DNA of 64,000 nucleotides, taken from assembly GCF_018070465.1 (NCBI RefSeq), contig NZ_JAGPXT010000001.1, positions 124,001 to 188,000 on the forward strand, read 5' to 3'. The notes under the pieces are model-generated. The model made no database searches. It was not told where the DNA came from and was given only the letters and a program-made list of their open reading frames with translations. Origin of the DNA: Micromonospora sp. C95 (GTDB lineage: Bacteria; Actinomycetota; Actinomycetes; Mycobacteriales; Micromonosporaceae). Shown here one piece after another: positions 42,088-50,234 of the stretch. The stretch's first letter is position 1. Every line of letters starts with the position of its first letter. A program made the translations under genes and the position numbers.

Positions 42088-45000
42088 GTGTTCGCATTCC
42101 TCGCCGCCACCGCCCGCCGGCTGGCCGGACTCGGGATCCTGGTGCTGCTCACCGCCGGCGTGCCGTACGCGCTCATCCGATACGTCGGCTGGCCCCTGCC
42201 CCGCGAGGTCCCCACCTGGCAGGACGTCGGCACCGCCCTCACCTCACCGCTGACCGACGCCATGCTCGGCAACGCCCTCGTCTGCCTGCTCTGGGCGGCG
42301 TGGGCGGCGTTCATCTGGTCCCTGATCGCCGAGGTCGCCGAAACCGCCACGGGCATCCGCCTGCCGCAACCCCGAGCCATCGCGCCGGCCCGCGGGCTCG
42401 CCGCCATCCTGGTGGCCGCCATCAGCGGCGGCGTCCTCGCCACCGCCGCCCAGGCCGCACCGACCCTCACCCAGCCAGCGCAGGCGACAACCACCCACAC
42501 CAACGCCACCGCTCCGGCTACGGCTACGGCGACCGCCGTACCCAGCAGCACCATGCGGCTGGTGACCACGGACGGGCACCACACGCAGGCGTGGCAGGCA
42601 GGCGCGTCGACGTCCGCCCTGCCGGACATGAGGGATCCGGTGCCGGCGCGGCTGGTAGCGGGCCACGTAACGCTTGTGTCGTCCGGCCAGACCTACACAT
42701 GCGAGGTGCGGCGCGGGGACACCCTGTCGAAGATCGCCCAGCAGTGGCTCGGCGACGCCAACCGGTGGCCGGAGATCTTCGCCCTCAACCGGGGCACCCA
42801 CTTCCGCGACGTCGGCGGCACCCTCACCAACCCGAACCTGATCTATCCCGGCTGGACCCTGGAACTGCCCGACGACGCCACACCACCAGCCGGCACACCC
42901 CGGACCCCGCCACCCGCCGAGCCGCCGGCGGCAGGCCCCGAACAGCCGGGAACCGGCACCACCGCGCCCCCGCCGACACCGAACCAACCCACCCAGCCGC
43001 CACCCGACGCGCCGTCCGCGAGACCGCCGACAGGCTCCACCACCCCGGCACCGCACGACGGTGATGACGGCATAGTCCACGTCCCCTCGCCCCCGGTCTC
43101 CACCGCGCCCGCTGAGCAGCCGTCGGCCTCCGGAGGCTCGATGACGCCCCGCCCCTCGGTCGACGGGCAGCAGACACCCGGGCCGCGAACGGAGGCGTCA
43201 CCCGGTGTCTCACTCGGCACCGGCAGCTGGCTCGACGCCGGGCTCGTTGCCGCGATCCTCGCGGCCGTCGCCCTCGTCTGGGCCCACCGCCGCCGCCGCT
43301 ACACCCGCCGGCCCGTGTCGGCCGACCTGCGCCTGGACGACCCCGACGTGGCGCCCATGCCGCCCGTGGTGAACCAGATCCGCCGCCGCCTGCGCCACGC
43401 CACCACGACCCCCACCGACCCGGCCAGCCTCGACGGTCCGGATGACGACCTCGGGCTGTTCACCGATCCCGACGGCACCGAAGCAGACGACAACCCCTCC
43501 GTACCGGACGGCTCTGACACCTCCGATCAGGACGCTGACCTTCTCGACGACGACCGCTTGGAGGTCGCCGGGCGGCACGACAAGACCGGCACCCTCGATG
43601 ACGCCGGTCTCGACGACGAGGACGACGACGAGAAGCCGGCGCCTGTCGCGAACCCGAGCGCAGAAGACGACACTGCGCTCCGCCCGGTGGTGCCGTCGCT
43701 GGCGCACCCGCTCGCCGCGGTCTGGCCGCCCGCCGGCCTGGGGCTTGCCGGTCCCGGCGCGGAGGCCGCCGCCCGCGGGTTCATGGCCGCCGCCCTGGCC
43801 GCCGGGGGCGTCGACGCACCGGAAGACCGCACCTGGCTGGTCATGCCGTCAGCGACCGCGGCGACGCTGCTCGGCGCCGGTGCCGTCGCGCTGCCCCGTA
43901 CCCCGCGGCTGACCGTCACCGGTGGGCTGGACGAGGCACTCGACCTGCTCGAGGCGCAGACCCTGCACCGCAGCCGCATCGTCTACGCCCACGAGGTCGA
44001 CACCGTCGCCGAGGCGCGCGCGGCGGACCCGACCGGGGAGCCGATGCCGCCCGTCCTGATGCTGGCCGACGCCGACACCCGCCACCAGCGCACCCGCATC
44101 GCCGCGCTTCTCGCCCAGGGCCAGCGCCTGGACATCCACGGCGTGCTGCTGGGCGCATGGCCCGACGGCGACACCATCGTCGTCAACGCAGACGGCACCA
44201 CCAGCCGCGCCCAGGGGGAAGGCTTCCGCCACGGTGGACACCCGGCCGACATCGGCCGACTGGCCGTCCTCACCCCGTCCGAGACCAGCGACCTGCTCGT
44301 CACTCTCGCCGAATCCCACACCGGCCAGCCGCAGGCTCCCGCCCCGACCGAACCCGTCACCACCGCCCAGGCCACGACCGCCGCACCCGATGCGCAACCT
44401 CCTCCCGACACCGAGCCGGCGCCACCCGACGTCCCCTTCCGCGAGGGTGAACACCTGCCGGCATCCGGCCCCGAGCCCGTGCCCGCCGCCCCGACAACAA
44501 CAGCGGGCAGCGCCAGCAGCGAGACCGCCCCGGCCACCCAGGCAGCTCCGCCCACCGACGCCCATGCCGGCGGCGCGGACACTGCCCGCGACGGTGCGCC
44601 CCCGCCCGCCGTGGAGGAACCGGACACCGACGGCGCGGCCGGGAAAAGCCAGGAGACCAGCCACGGGAGGGTGCAGGTCTCCGTCCTGGGCACCGCCGCG
44701 ATCGTCGACGTGCCGCCAGGGCCGACGCTGCGCAAGAAATCCCTCGAAGTGCTCGTCTACCTGGCCGTGCACGACGGCGACGCCTCCGCCGAGGCGATCC
44801 TCGACGACCTGCTCCCCGACGCTCCCGCCAACAAAGCACCCGGCCGGCTCTACACCTACGTGTCCGACCTGCGCACCATCATGCGCCGCACCGCAGGACG
44901 CGGCACCTACCTCACCCACCCCCACCAGCGGTACGTCCTCAACCGCGACGCCGTCGACGTGGACCTGTGGCGCATGCGCGCCGCGATCCGCGACGCCAAC

Positions 45001-45450
45001 CAGGCCACCGACCCGGCCGAGCGCCTCGCCGCGCTGCGCCGCGCGGTCGACACCTACCGCGGGCACCTGGCCGACGGCGCCGACTACGAATGGATCGAGC
45101 CCTACCGCGAAGCCGTCCGGCAGCAGGCACTCGACGCCTACCTCGCCCTCGCCGACGCCCTCGCTGGCAACCCCGCCGAGCAACTCACCGTCCTGGACGC
45201 CGCAATCGGCCACAACCCGTACGCCGAAGAGCTGTACCAGCAGGCGATGCGGGCCCGCGCCGCGCTCGGGCACCTCGACGCGATCCGCAGCCTGCGCCGC
45301 GCCCTGACCCGCGCCCTCGGCGAGATCGACGCCGAACCCAGCGACGACACCATCACCCTGGCCGACGAGTTGGTCGCCCAGATGCAGCGGCCCGCCCGCC
45401 GACCCGACCTGCGGCCGGCACCCCGGCCCGGTGACGGAGCCGCTGCATGA
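42088..45450 (+). CDS. Transmembrane LysM - BTAD protein of the Tad locus
   Basis: 1120 residues from GTG 42088 after GGGAG. Two N-terminal membrane helices (LAGLGILVLLTAGVPYALI, LVCLLWAAWAAFIWSLIAEV) lead to a hydrophobic stretch and an exported part with one LysM domain (CEVRRGDTLSKIAQQWLG, near residues 205-260, ending IYPGWTLELP). A long Pro/Thr-rich linker is followed by a further membrane helix (LDAGLVAAILAAVALVWAH, near 382-400). The cytoplasmic part is acidic, has a RecA-like segment (RLDIHGVLLGAWPDGD) and ends with a winged helix and BTAD domain (VQVSVLGTAAIVDVPPG near 862, then SPDLDVD-like AVDVDLWRMRAAI, with TPR-like helices to 1090). This builds a wall-sensing, DNA-binding membrane protein. 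Confidence 0.85.
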   Translation: MFAFLAATARRLAGLGILVLLTAGVPYALIRYVGWPLPREVPTWQDVGTALTSPLTDAMLGNALVCLLWAAWAAFIWSLIAEVAETATGIRLPQPRAIAPARGLAAILVAAISGGVLATAAQAAPTLTQPAQATTTHTNATAPATATATAVPSSTMRLVTTDGHHTQAWQAGASTSALPDMRDPVPARLVAGHVTLVSSGQTYTCEVRRGDTLSKIAQQWLGDANRWPEIFALNRGTHFRDVGGTLTNPNLIYPGWTLELPDDATPPAGTPRTPPPAEPPAAGPEQPGTGTTAPPPTPNQPTQPPPDAPSARPPTGSTTPAPHDGDDGIVHVPSPPVSTAPAEQPSASGGSMTPRPSVDGQQTPGPRTEASPGVSLGTGSWLDAGLVAAILAAVALVWAHRRRRYTRRPVSADLRLDDPDVAPMPPVVNQIRRRLRHATTTPTDPASLDGPDDDLGLFTDPDGTEADDNPSVPDGSDTSDQDADLLDDDRLEVAGRHDKTGTLDDAGLDDEDDDEKPAPVANPSAEDDTALRPVVPSLAHPLAAVWPPAGLGLAGPGAEAAARGFMAAALAAGGVDAPEDRTWLVMPSATAATLLGAGAVALPRTPRLTVTGGLDEALDLLEAQTLHRSRIVYAHEVDTVAEARAADPTGEPMPPVLMLADADTRHQRTRIAALLAQGQRLDIHGVLLGAWPDGDTIVVNADGTTSRAQGEGFRHGGHPADIGRLAVLTPSETSDLLVTLAESHTGQPQAPAPTEPVTTAQATTAAPDAQPPPDTEPAPPDVPFREGEHLPASGPEPVPAAPTTTAGSASSETAPATQAAPPTDAHAGGADTARDGAPPPAVEEPDTDGAAGKSQETSHGRVQVSVLGTAAIVDVPPGPTLRKKSLEVLVYLAVHDGDASAEAILDDLLPDAPANKAPGRLYTYVSDLRTIMRRTAGRGTYLTHPHQRYVLNRDAVDVDLWRMRAAIRDANQATDPAERLAALRRAVDTYRGHLADGADYEWIEPYREAVRQQALDAYLALADALAGNPAEQLTVLDAAIGHNPYAEELYQQAMRARAALGHLDAIRSLRRALTRALGEIDAEPSDDTITLADELVAQMQRPARRPDLRPAPRPGDGAAA

Positions 45451-46640
45451 CCGCCACACCGCTACCCCGGCACACCGCCGCCCGTACAACGGAGGTAACA
45501 GAGGCCGACCTCCGGCACCTGACCCGCCTGCGGTGGGCCGTGCGGGCGGTGCTCGCCCTCGGCGTCGCCGCGTCGATCGCGGCGAACGTCCTACACGCCC
45601 GGCCGAACCTCATCAGCCAGATCATCGCCGCTTGGCCACCCCTGGCGCTGCTGCTGACCGTCGAACTCATCTCCCGCGTCCCCGCAGATCGCCGCGGCCT
45701 GGCCGCCGCCCGGCTGATCGCCGCCGCCGTCATCGCCGGCATCGCCGCCTGGGTGAGTTACTGGCACATGGTCGGCGTCGCCGCCCGCTACGGCGAAACC
45801 GGTGCCGCCGCCTCCTACCTGCTGCCCATCTCCGTCGACGGACTCGTCGTCGTGGCCAGCATCAGCCTGGTCGAGATCGCGGGACGGATCCGCACCCCCT
45901 CCTTTAGCCCGACCGGGGGCCGGCCATCCGTCACACCGCCAGCGGAGACGCGGTCCCCGACGGTCGAGCCCCCGAGCATGGAAGCGCCGGCCCCCGCGCC
46001 AGAGCCGGCCGGTGCTGCGTGGCTGGCCGGAGACCACCCCGCCTCGCCGCCGCCGCGGTCGCAGACCGCGATCCGTGGTGATGAGGGCGGGCAGCCGACT
46101 ACGGTGGTCGCCACGCAGGCGCCGACAGGTGCGCGCGGCCCCGAGGAAGTGACACCCGAACTCCCACTGGTCGAAGCACGCGACCAGGGAGACGCTCGCC
46201 TCGTCTCGACCGGCGATGAGGCCTCGGCGCTCGGAGACACGACGCCGTTGGGCGGAACGGACCCGGCTCTCCGTACTGTCGACAGACATGGAGCTACCTG
46301 GTCCCGCGCCACCGGCTTCCCGGCCACGCCGATCGATAACTCCGACGAGCGGGGCCGAGTGAATACTTCGGCCGACGCCGACGCCGCTGATGCGGACACT
46401 ATTGAGGATCAGGTACATAACGCCGATCCGGACGACGGAAGAAGCGGCGTAGAGGTCCCGTCTGACACCGCCGGGGCCGTGGCCTACTGGTACCACCGCG
46501 ATCCATCCCTACACCCAGCCGACATTGCCACCAGAATCGGCCGCTCGGAACGCACCGTCCGCCGGTACTGGCCTCCCGTGCCGCGAACCGCCAACGGACA
46601 CGACACCAGCCGTGTCACCGAGCAGGTTGGCGCCTCGTGA
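45447..46640 (+). CDS. DUF2637 membrane protein with C-terminal helix-turn-helix
   Basis: 397 residues from ATG 45447 (ATGA overlap). Four membrane helices between residues 25 and 150 (RAVLALGVAASIAANVLHA, WPPLALLLTVELISRVPA, LIAAAVIAGIAAWVSYWHM, LPISVDGLVVVASISLVEI) form the DUF2637 unit found in Spd-type proteins of conjugative actinobacterial plasmids and ICEs. A long disordered region follows, and the end (DPSLHPADIATRIGRSERTV) is a helix-turn-helix. Last gene of the pilus operon; its family ties the operon to mobile elements. Confidence 0.85.
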   Translation: MTATPLPRHTAARTTEVTEADLRHLTRLRWAVRAVLALGVAASIAANVLHARPNLISQIIAAWPPLALLLTVELISRVPADRRGLAAARLIAAAVIAGIAAWVSYWHMVGVAARYGETGAAASYLLPISVDGLVVVASISLVEIAGRIRTPSFSPTGGRPSVTPPAETRSPTVEPPSMEAPAPAPEPAGAAWLAGDHPASPPPRSQTAIRGDEGGQPTTVVATQAPTGARGPEEVTPELPLVEARDQGDARLVSTGDEASALGDTTPLGGTDPALRTVDRHGATWSRATGFPATPIDNSDERGRVNTSADADAADADTIEDQVHNADPDDGRSGVEVPSDTAGAVAYWYHRDPSLHPADIATRIGRSERTVRRYWPPVPRTANGHDTSRVTEQVGAS

Positions 46641-46655
46641 CCGCCGCCGTGCGGG

Positions 46656-47342
46656 GTGCCAGGCAGCCTGTTGGCTGTACCGACGCAAGTAGAGAGCAAG
46701 GTACGGCTCGAGTGCAAACGGGTCAGGGCGGCCTATCACCCGTGCTACACGCTCCCAATTCTTGTCGTACCTGGGTACGACGCTAACGGCATGGCCATCC
46801 CAAACCCCTTGGAAAACGTTGCGGTGGTGGCGGCAAGGGCACTGCTCGCGGTCACCGAGATCCTCGACGATGTCGCCGACAGCTGCGACGAACGGTTCCT
46901 TGAGTCGCTGCTGCTCAACGCCTTGAACCACATTCCTGACCTCGGCCCGCAACTTCTCGGTTGCCCACCAACGGCCCGATACTGGGCGGGGCAGCCGCGC
47001 GTCAGGCGCGAGGCAGACGTCGTCGCGTGGGACGGCGACCTTGCCGTCGCCCAACTCGAAGTGAAGACCCGCTCCGCGGTCAACCGCGGGCACGATTGGA
47101 ACCAGTTCGACCAATACGCGGCTGCAGCAGCACCGGGAACCGGCCTGTTCGTCCTGACCGCTACTCGTAAGCAGGCCTCACTGCTCGCTCACGACGTGGA
47201 CTGGCGCCGGTGGACGATCCTGCTGCCGGCACGCGTGCACGAGGTGACGAAGGCAGTAGTCGGGCCGCTGCCGGACGGTGACGGCTCGGTTGAACAGCTT
47301 GTCAGATCGCTTGCGCGCATCTCGCACCCTGCCGGGACGTAA
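46656..47342 (+). CDS. PD-(D/E)XK-like nuclease-fold protein
   Basis: 228 residues as drawn from GTG 46656; the start is uncertain and MAIPNPLENVAVVAAR (46792) is another possibility. READVVAWDGDLAVAQLEVKTRSAV near residues 117-140 has the Asp then Glu-x-Lys order of the PD-(D/E)XK active site, and HDWNQFDQYAAAA follows as the usual Gln-containing helix. TLPILVVPGYDA and TILLPARVHEV fill out an alpha/beta core. Probable DNA nuclease or a relative; it is co-directional with the pilus operon but 15 bp beyond it. Confidence 0.65.
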   Translation: MPGSLLAVPTQVESKVRLECKRVRAAYHPCYTLPILVVPGYDANGMAIPNPLENVAVVAARALLAVTEILDDVADSCDERFLESLLLNALNHIPDLGPQLLGCPPTARYWAGQPRVRREADVVAWDGDLAVAQLEVKTRSAVNRGHDWNQFDQYAAAAAPGTGLFVLTATRKQASLLAHDVDWRRWTILLPARVHEVTKAVVGPLPDGDGSVEQLVRSLARISHPAGT

Positions 47343-47662
47343 GCGGTCACTGACGCTCAGTAATTGCATGCCTCATCTGCCGCTCCCCGCGCTTCACGCC
47401 CTCACGCGGTCACCGAGCGTCGCCGGCGATTTGTACGCCCGGGTGACGATTGAAGCCTCAGGTCGGCGGCGCCTCAGGTCCCGTCGCCACGTAGATCTTC
47501 GTACGTCGCGGCGTACCTACCTACGTACTTGAACCTGTACGCCGGGCGCTGCCCGCGCTACCATTCGCAGCTCTCGCCGCAGGTGGCCCACGGCCGGGGT
47601 GGGCTCTGGCTGTTTAGCGCACTGAGCCGCCAAAGACGAAAGGCCCTGCCTTCTCACTCTGT

Positions 47663-47681
47663 CCCCGGCGAACCGCCGGGG
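47663..47681. terminator. Perfect 8-bp hairpin
   Basis: CCCCGGCG (47663-47670), 3-nt loop, CGCCGGGG (47674-47681). In the convergent gap; probable terminator for the plus-strand unit. Confidence 0.55.
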
Positions 47682-47778
47682 AGCGCGCGCATTCGCCCGC
47701 GCCGAGTGACTGGGTGACGGTGTGTTGATCTCAGCGACGGCGCCGGCACTGGTCCAGGTGGGCGGGTCCGGTCGTGCT

Positions 47779-47813
47779 CGGGATCCGGACGCCTGAGGGG
47801 CGCCCGGATCCCG
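47779..47813. terminator. 15-bp hairpin 22 nt beyond the DUF4262 stop
   Basis: 47779-47793 pairs with 47799-47813 with a single A/C mismatch and a 5-nt loop. Its place just past the last minus-strand stop (47835) fits a terminator for that operon. Confidence 0.65.
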
Positions 47814-47834
47814 ACGGTTCCGGTGGAGTGCCCG

Positions 47835-48314
47835 TTACAGCTGGGAGATCAGCGGCTGTGCCTGCGGGTCGAAGTCGTACCCGCTGTCCCAGGGGAATCG
47901 GCCCTGCCGGTCGGGCCACACGAGCTGCTGTAGGCGGATCTGGTCGCGGCCGTAGCGGTTGATCGCCATGCCGGGCAGCAGCTCGTCGGTGGGTGGTCCG
48001 TCGATGATGATCGCGTCGTAGCCGGCGATGAGGTCGCTGATGCGCTGGCCGTGGGTGAACCGTTCGGCCTTGTCGTAGACCCGGCGGGCAAGGTCGTTGA
48101 GCAGGCTGTGGGCGACCTCGGGTGGCAGTCCGGCGGTGATCAGTTCTGGGTAGTCGTGGGCGGTGAGCCCGACGGTGTAGGCGAACGGGGCGGTGGTGTC
48201 GGGGTCGTCGTCGGTGGGCAGGACGTGGGTGACGGCCCAGCCGGTGGTGTCGATGATCCGTTCTTGGCGTTGGAGGAAGTCGTCGGTGTTGGGCACGTGC
48301 TGTCTCCTGGTCAT
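47835..48314 (-). CDS. DUF4262 domain protein
   Basis: 159 residues. AVTHVLPTDDDPDTTAPFAYTVGLTAHDYPELI matches the DUF4262 pattern (shown in parts: PFAYTVGL, then HDYPELI), with a C-terminal RYGRDQIRLQQLVWPDRQGR strand and PWDSGYDF. DUF4262 proteins are common in actinobacterial accessory DNA and have no established role. ATG 48314 overlaps the stop of the preceding gene (ATGA). Confidence 0.85.
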   Translation of the reverse strand: MTRRQHVPNTDDFLQRQERIIDTTGWAVTHVLPTDDDPDTTAPFAYTVGLTAHDYPELITAGLPPEVAHSLLNDLARRVYDKAERFTHGQRISDLIAGYDAIIIDGPPTDELLPGMAINRYGRDQIRLQQLVWPDRQGRFPWDSGYDFDPQAQPLISQL

Positions 48315-48679
48315 TCGGGCGTACGGGTGGAGTCCGGGTCGGGTGGCTCGACGTCGACGAAGCCCCAGAGTCGTTCCATGACCTGGAGTTGCCAGGTGCG
48401 GTAGCGGTCGGCGAATCCGCGGCAGACCGCGGGCGGGACCGGACTATCGGCGTAGGGCAGCGTCGAGTGGCAGATGATGTAGCCCGCCGCACCACGCGCC
48501 TCGGCGACCATCTGCTTGAGTCGGCCGGGGTCGAGGTACATCGGGTTGCCGGGCTTGAAAATGCAGGTGGAGCACTCGCGGGCGAGCAGGCGGGTCTTGC
48601 GCAGTTCCGGGTCGCCGACGCTGAGCCGGGGTGACCGGTCGGTACCCGGTTCGTCGGCGGGATCGAACATGCTGTCCAT
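48311..48679 (-). CDS. Small cysteine-containing unknown protein
   Basis: 122 residues from ATG 48679, 6 nt after AAGGAG; a longer frame upstream crosses a hairpin and is rejected. Four cysteines, in ARECSTCIFKPGNPM, IICHSTLPY and PAVCRGFADRY, suggest a metal or FeS site. This layout (CxxCxF-PGNPM, ICHSTLPY, CRGF) is seen in small proteins of actinobacterial integrative elements; no function known. Coupled to DUF4262. Confidence 0.72.
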   Translation of the reverse strand: MDSMFDPADEPGTDRSPRLSVGDPELRKTRLLARECSTCIFKPGNPMYLDPGRLKQMVAEARGAAGYIICHSTLPYADSPVPPAVCRGFADRYRTWQLQVMERLWGFVDVEPPDPDSTRTPE

Positions 48680-48702
48680 AATCAACTCCTTGGCGTGACG
48701 GC

Positions 48703-48734
48703 GTGGGGCCCGCATCCGTCGATGCGGGCCCCAC
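48703..48734. terminator. Perfect 14-bp hairpin with 4-nt loop
   Basis: 48703-48716 pairs exactly with 48721-48734. It lies 54 nt past the HAD gene stop and 24 nt ahead of the next ATG, so it may act as terminator or as leader hairpin. Confidence 0.65.
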
Positions 48735-48787
48735 GAATCCGAGTGAGCGGAAGGCCTCGGCACCCGGGCGGCGCCGGTGTGGCCTGG

Positions 48788-49330
48788 TCAGAGCCGGCGC
48801 AGCCAGGTGAGCACTGTGTCGATGTCGGCACGGCGCAGCCCGTGAGACGGGTCGACGGGGTGGAGCAGGGTGGGTACGCCGTCGCGGGTGCGCTGGTCGG
48901 CGGTGGTGGGGTCCTTGCCGCCGAACTCGTCGTCGAGGACGGCGAGTGCCCGCCGCGTGGCCCAGGGGTAGAGGGCGGAGAGTTTGCTCTGGTGGCCGAA
49001 GCGGACACCGCCCGCGTGGACGGGGACGTGCGGCCAGGTGGTCGGCAGGTCGAGTCGTGGGGCGACCCATTGGGCGGCGAGGTGGTTCCAGCTGGTGCAC
49101 CACACCGGTTGGGCGTGTTCGGCCAGTTCCCGCAGCCATGGCCCGTGGTCGGGGTGGAGCCAGACGGTGCCGGTGACGTGCTGCCCGTTGGGTCCGGGCC
49201 CGTCGTAGCGGTGTGGCTGGTAGCCGAGCGCTGCGGCGTGGGCCGGGTTGGCGGGGTTGAGGACGCCGTCGACGTCGAGGGCCACGATCGGCGGAAGCTC
49301 TGGGTGTGCCAGGGGTCGGGTGCTGGTCAC
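48788..49330 (-). CDS. HAD-like hydrolase
   Basis: 180 residues from GTG 49330 (GTGA overlap with the upstream stop). PIVALDVDGVLNPAN is HAD motif I (DxDG), PVWCTSWNHLAAQW holds motif II (T/S), RRALAVLDDEF is the motif IV acidic pair. No cap domain is obvious. Such short HADs are usual in actinobacterial mobile elements; the substrate is unknown. Confidence 0.8.
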   Translation of the reverse strand: MTSTRPLAHPELPPIVALDVDGVLNPANPAHAAALGYQPHRYDGPGPNGQHVTGTVWLHPDHGPWLRELAEHAQPVWCTSWNHLAAQWVAPRLDLPTTWPHVPVHAGGVRFGHQSKLSALYPWATRRALAVLDDEFGGKDPTTADQRTRDGVPTLLHPVDPSHGLRRADIDTVLTWLRRL

Positions 49331-49938
49331 GGCTGGGCCTCCTGGAGGGTGACCGGGTGCAGCGGCACGATGAGCCGGTCGGCTGCGCGGCCGGGTCCGC
49401 CGTCGGGTTGCCACGTGTCGGCGGCGGTGTGGGTGGGGAACGGGCCGACGGCGGCGAGCCAGCCTTGGGTGCGGTCGAGCAGCACGAGGACGGCGGTGCG
49501 GGCGTCGTCGAGGGCGGGCCGTAGGGCCGCGGCGAGGGTGGTGGGCAGGTCGACCCAGCAGGTGGCGGGTAGGGCTGTTGTGGCGGGGTCGTGCAGCGGC
49601 ACGGGTTTGGTCACGGCGAGTGTGGTGCTGTCGAGCGCGAGCATGGGGGCGAGGGAGCGGGCTGTTTCGGCGCCGCTGGTGGGGCCGTGTGCGGCGAGTT
49701 CGCCGCCGGTGTGAACGGCGAGCAGCGCGTACGGGTCGCGGATCTCCAGGGAGTCCAGGACTGCGAGGGTGATCATGTCTCCGGTTCGCAGGTCGCCCAG
49801 GGTGAGCAGGACCGGCCGTCCGTCCGGGTCGCGGGTCCAGGTGATCACGTCGAAGTGTTCGCTGGTGACGTCGCCGAGACGTCGCCAGGCGCGGTTGTCG
49901 GTGTCGAAGGGGTGTTCGTTGTCGGTGCCGAAACGCAT
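49327..49938 (-). CDS. Unknown protein upstream of the HAD gene
   Basis: 203 residues. Start ATG 49938 reads MRFGTDNEHPFDTDNRAWRR, after GGAGCC. Strand-rich: FDVITWTRDPDGRPVLLTLG, YALLAVHTGGELA, AVLVLLDRTQGWLAAVG. No family recognised. Coupled to the HAD gene. High Asp/Thr content is like its neighbours. Confidence 0.65.
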   Translation of the reverse strand: MRFGTDNEHPFDTDNRAWRRLGDVTSEHFDVITWTRDPDGRPVLLTLGDLRTGDMITLAVLDSLEIRDPYALLAVHTGGELAAHGPTSGAETARSLAPMLALDSTTLAVTKPVPLHDPATTALPATCWVDLPTTLAAALRPALDDARTAVLVLLDRTQGWLAAVGPFPTHTAADTWQPDGGPGRAADRLIVPLHPVTLQEAQP

Positions 49939-49969
49939 GGGATGGGCTCCTTGTGATGGGCGGCGTCGT

Positions 49970-50012
49970 ATCGCGTCCGGACCTGGCCCACCGGGTCAGT
50001 GGGGGACGCGAT
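49970..50012. terminator. 9-bp stem with branched loop
   Basis: ATCGCGTCC (49970-49978) pairs with GGACGCGAT (50004-50012); the 25-nt loop can itself fold (GACC with GGTC). It is in the 296-bp gap between the VWA gene and the unknown gene. No other element was seen in that gap. Confidence 0.4.
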
Positions 50013-50234
50013 GCATGGACGCTTCGATGGCGCGGGATGGTCAAGTCGCCGACCGGCGGCGAGGGCTGTCCGCTGCCGGCCCCGCGAGACGTGGCGGGTT
50101 GCCGGCGGCAGCCCGCCTCTGCGGGGCTTGGGTACGTCGTTGGGGTGGCCGCGCGCGGCGCTGCCCGGCCACGGCCGTTGCAGCGCCGCGGCGCGGGGGT
50201 GGGACTGGTCGGTCGCCGGACGGCTCGGCTGGGC

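Larger units (their letters stand above)
47343..47834. other. Gene-free 490-bp convergent region
   Basis: No gene was recognised. It contains clustered GTAC motifs near 47501-47540 (including GTACG and CGTAC as inverted halves 11 bp apart), an 8-bp perfect hairpin at 47663-47681 and a 15-bp hairpin at 47779-47813. It separates plus-strand from minus-strand genes, so transcription ends here from both sides. Confidence 0.5.

Noticed and set aside
43849..45489. 546-codon minus-strand frame across the LysM-BTAD gene
   Set aside because: Val/Gly-rich antisense translation; the plus strand has LysM and BTAD domains.
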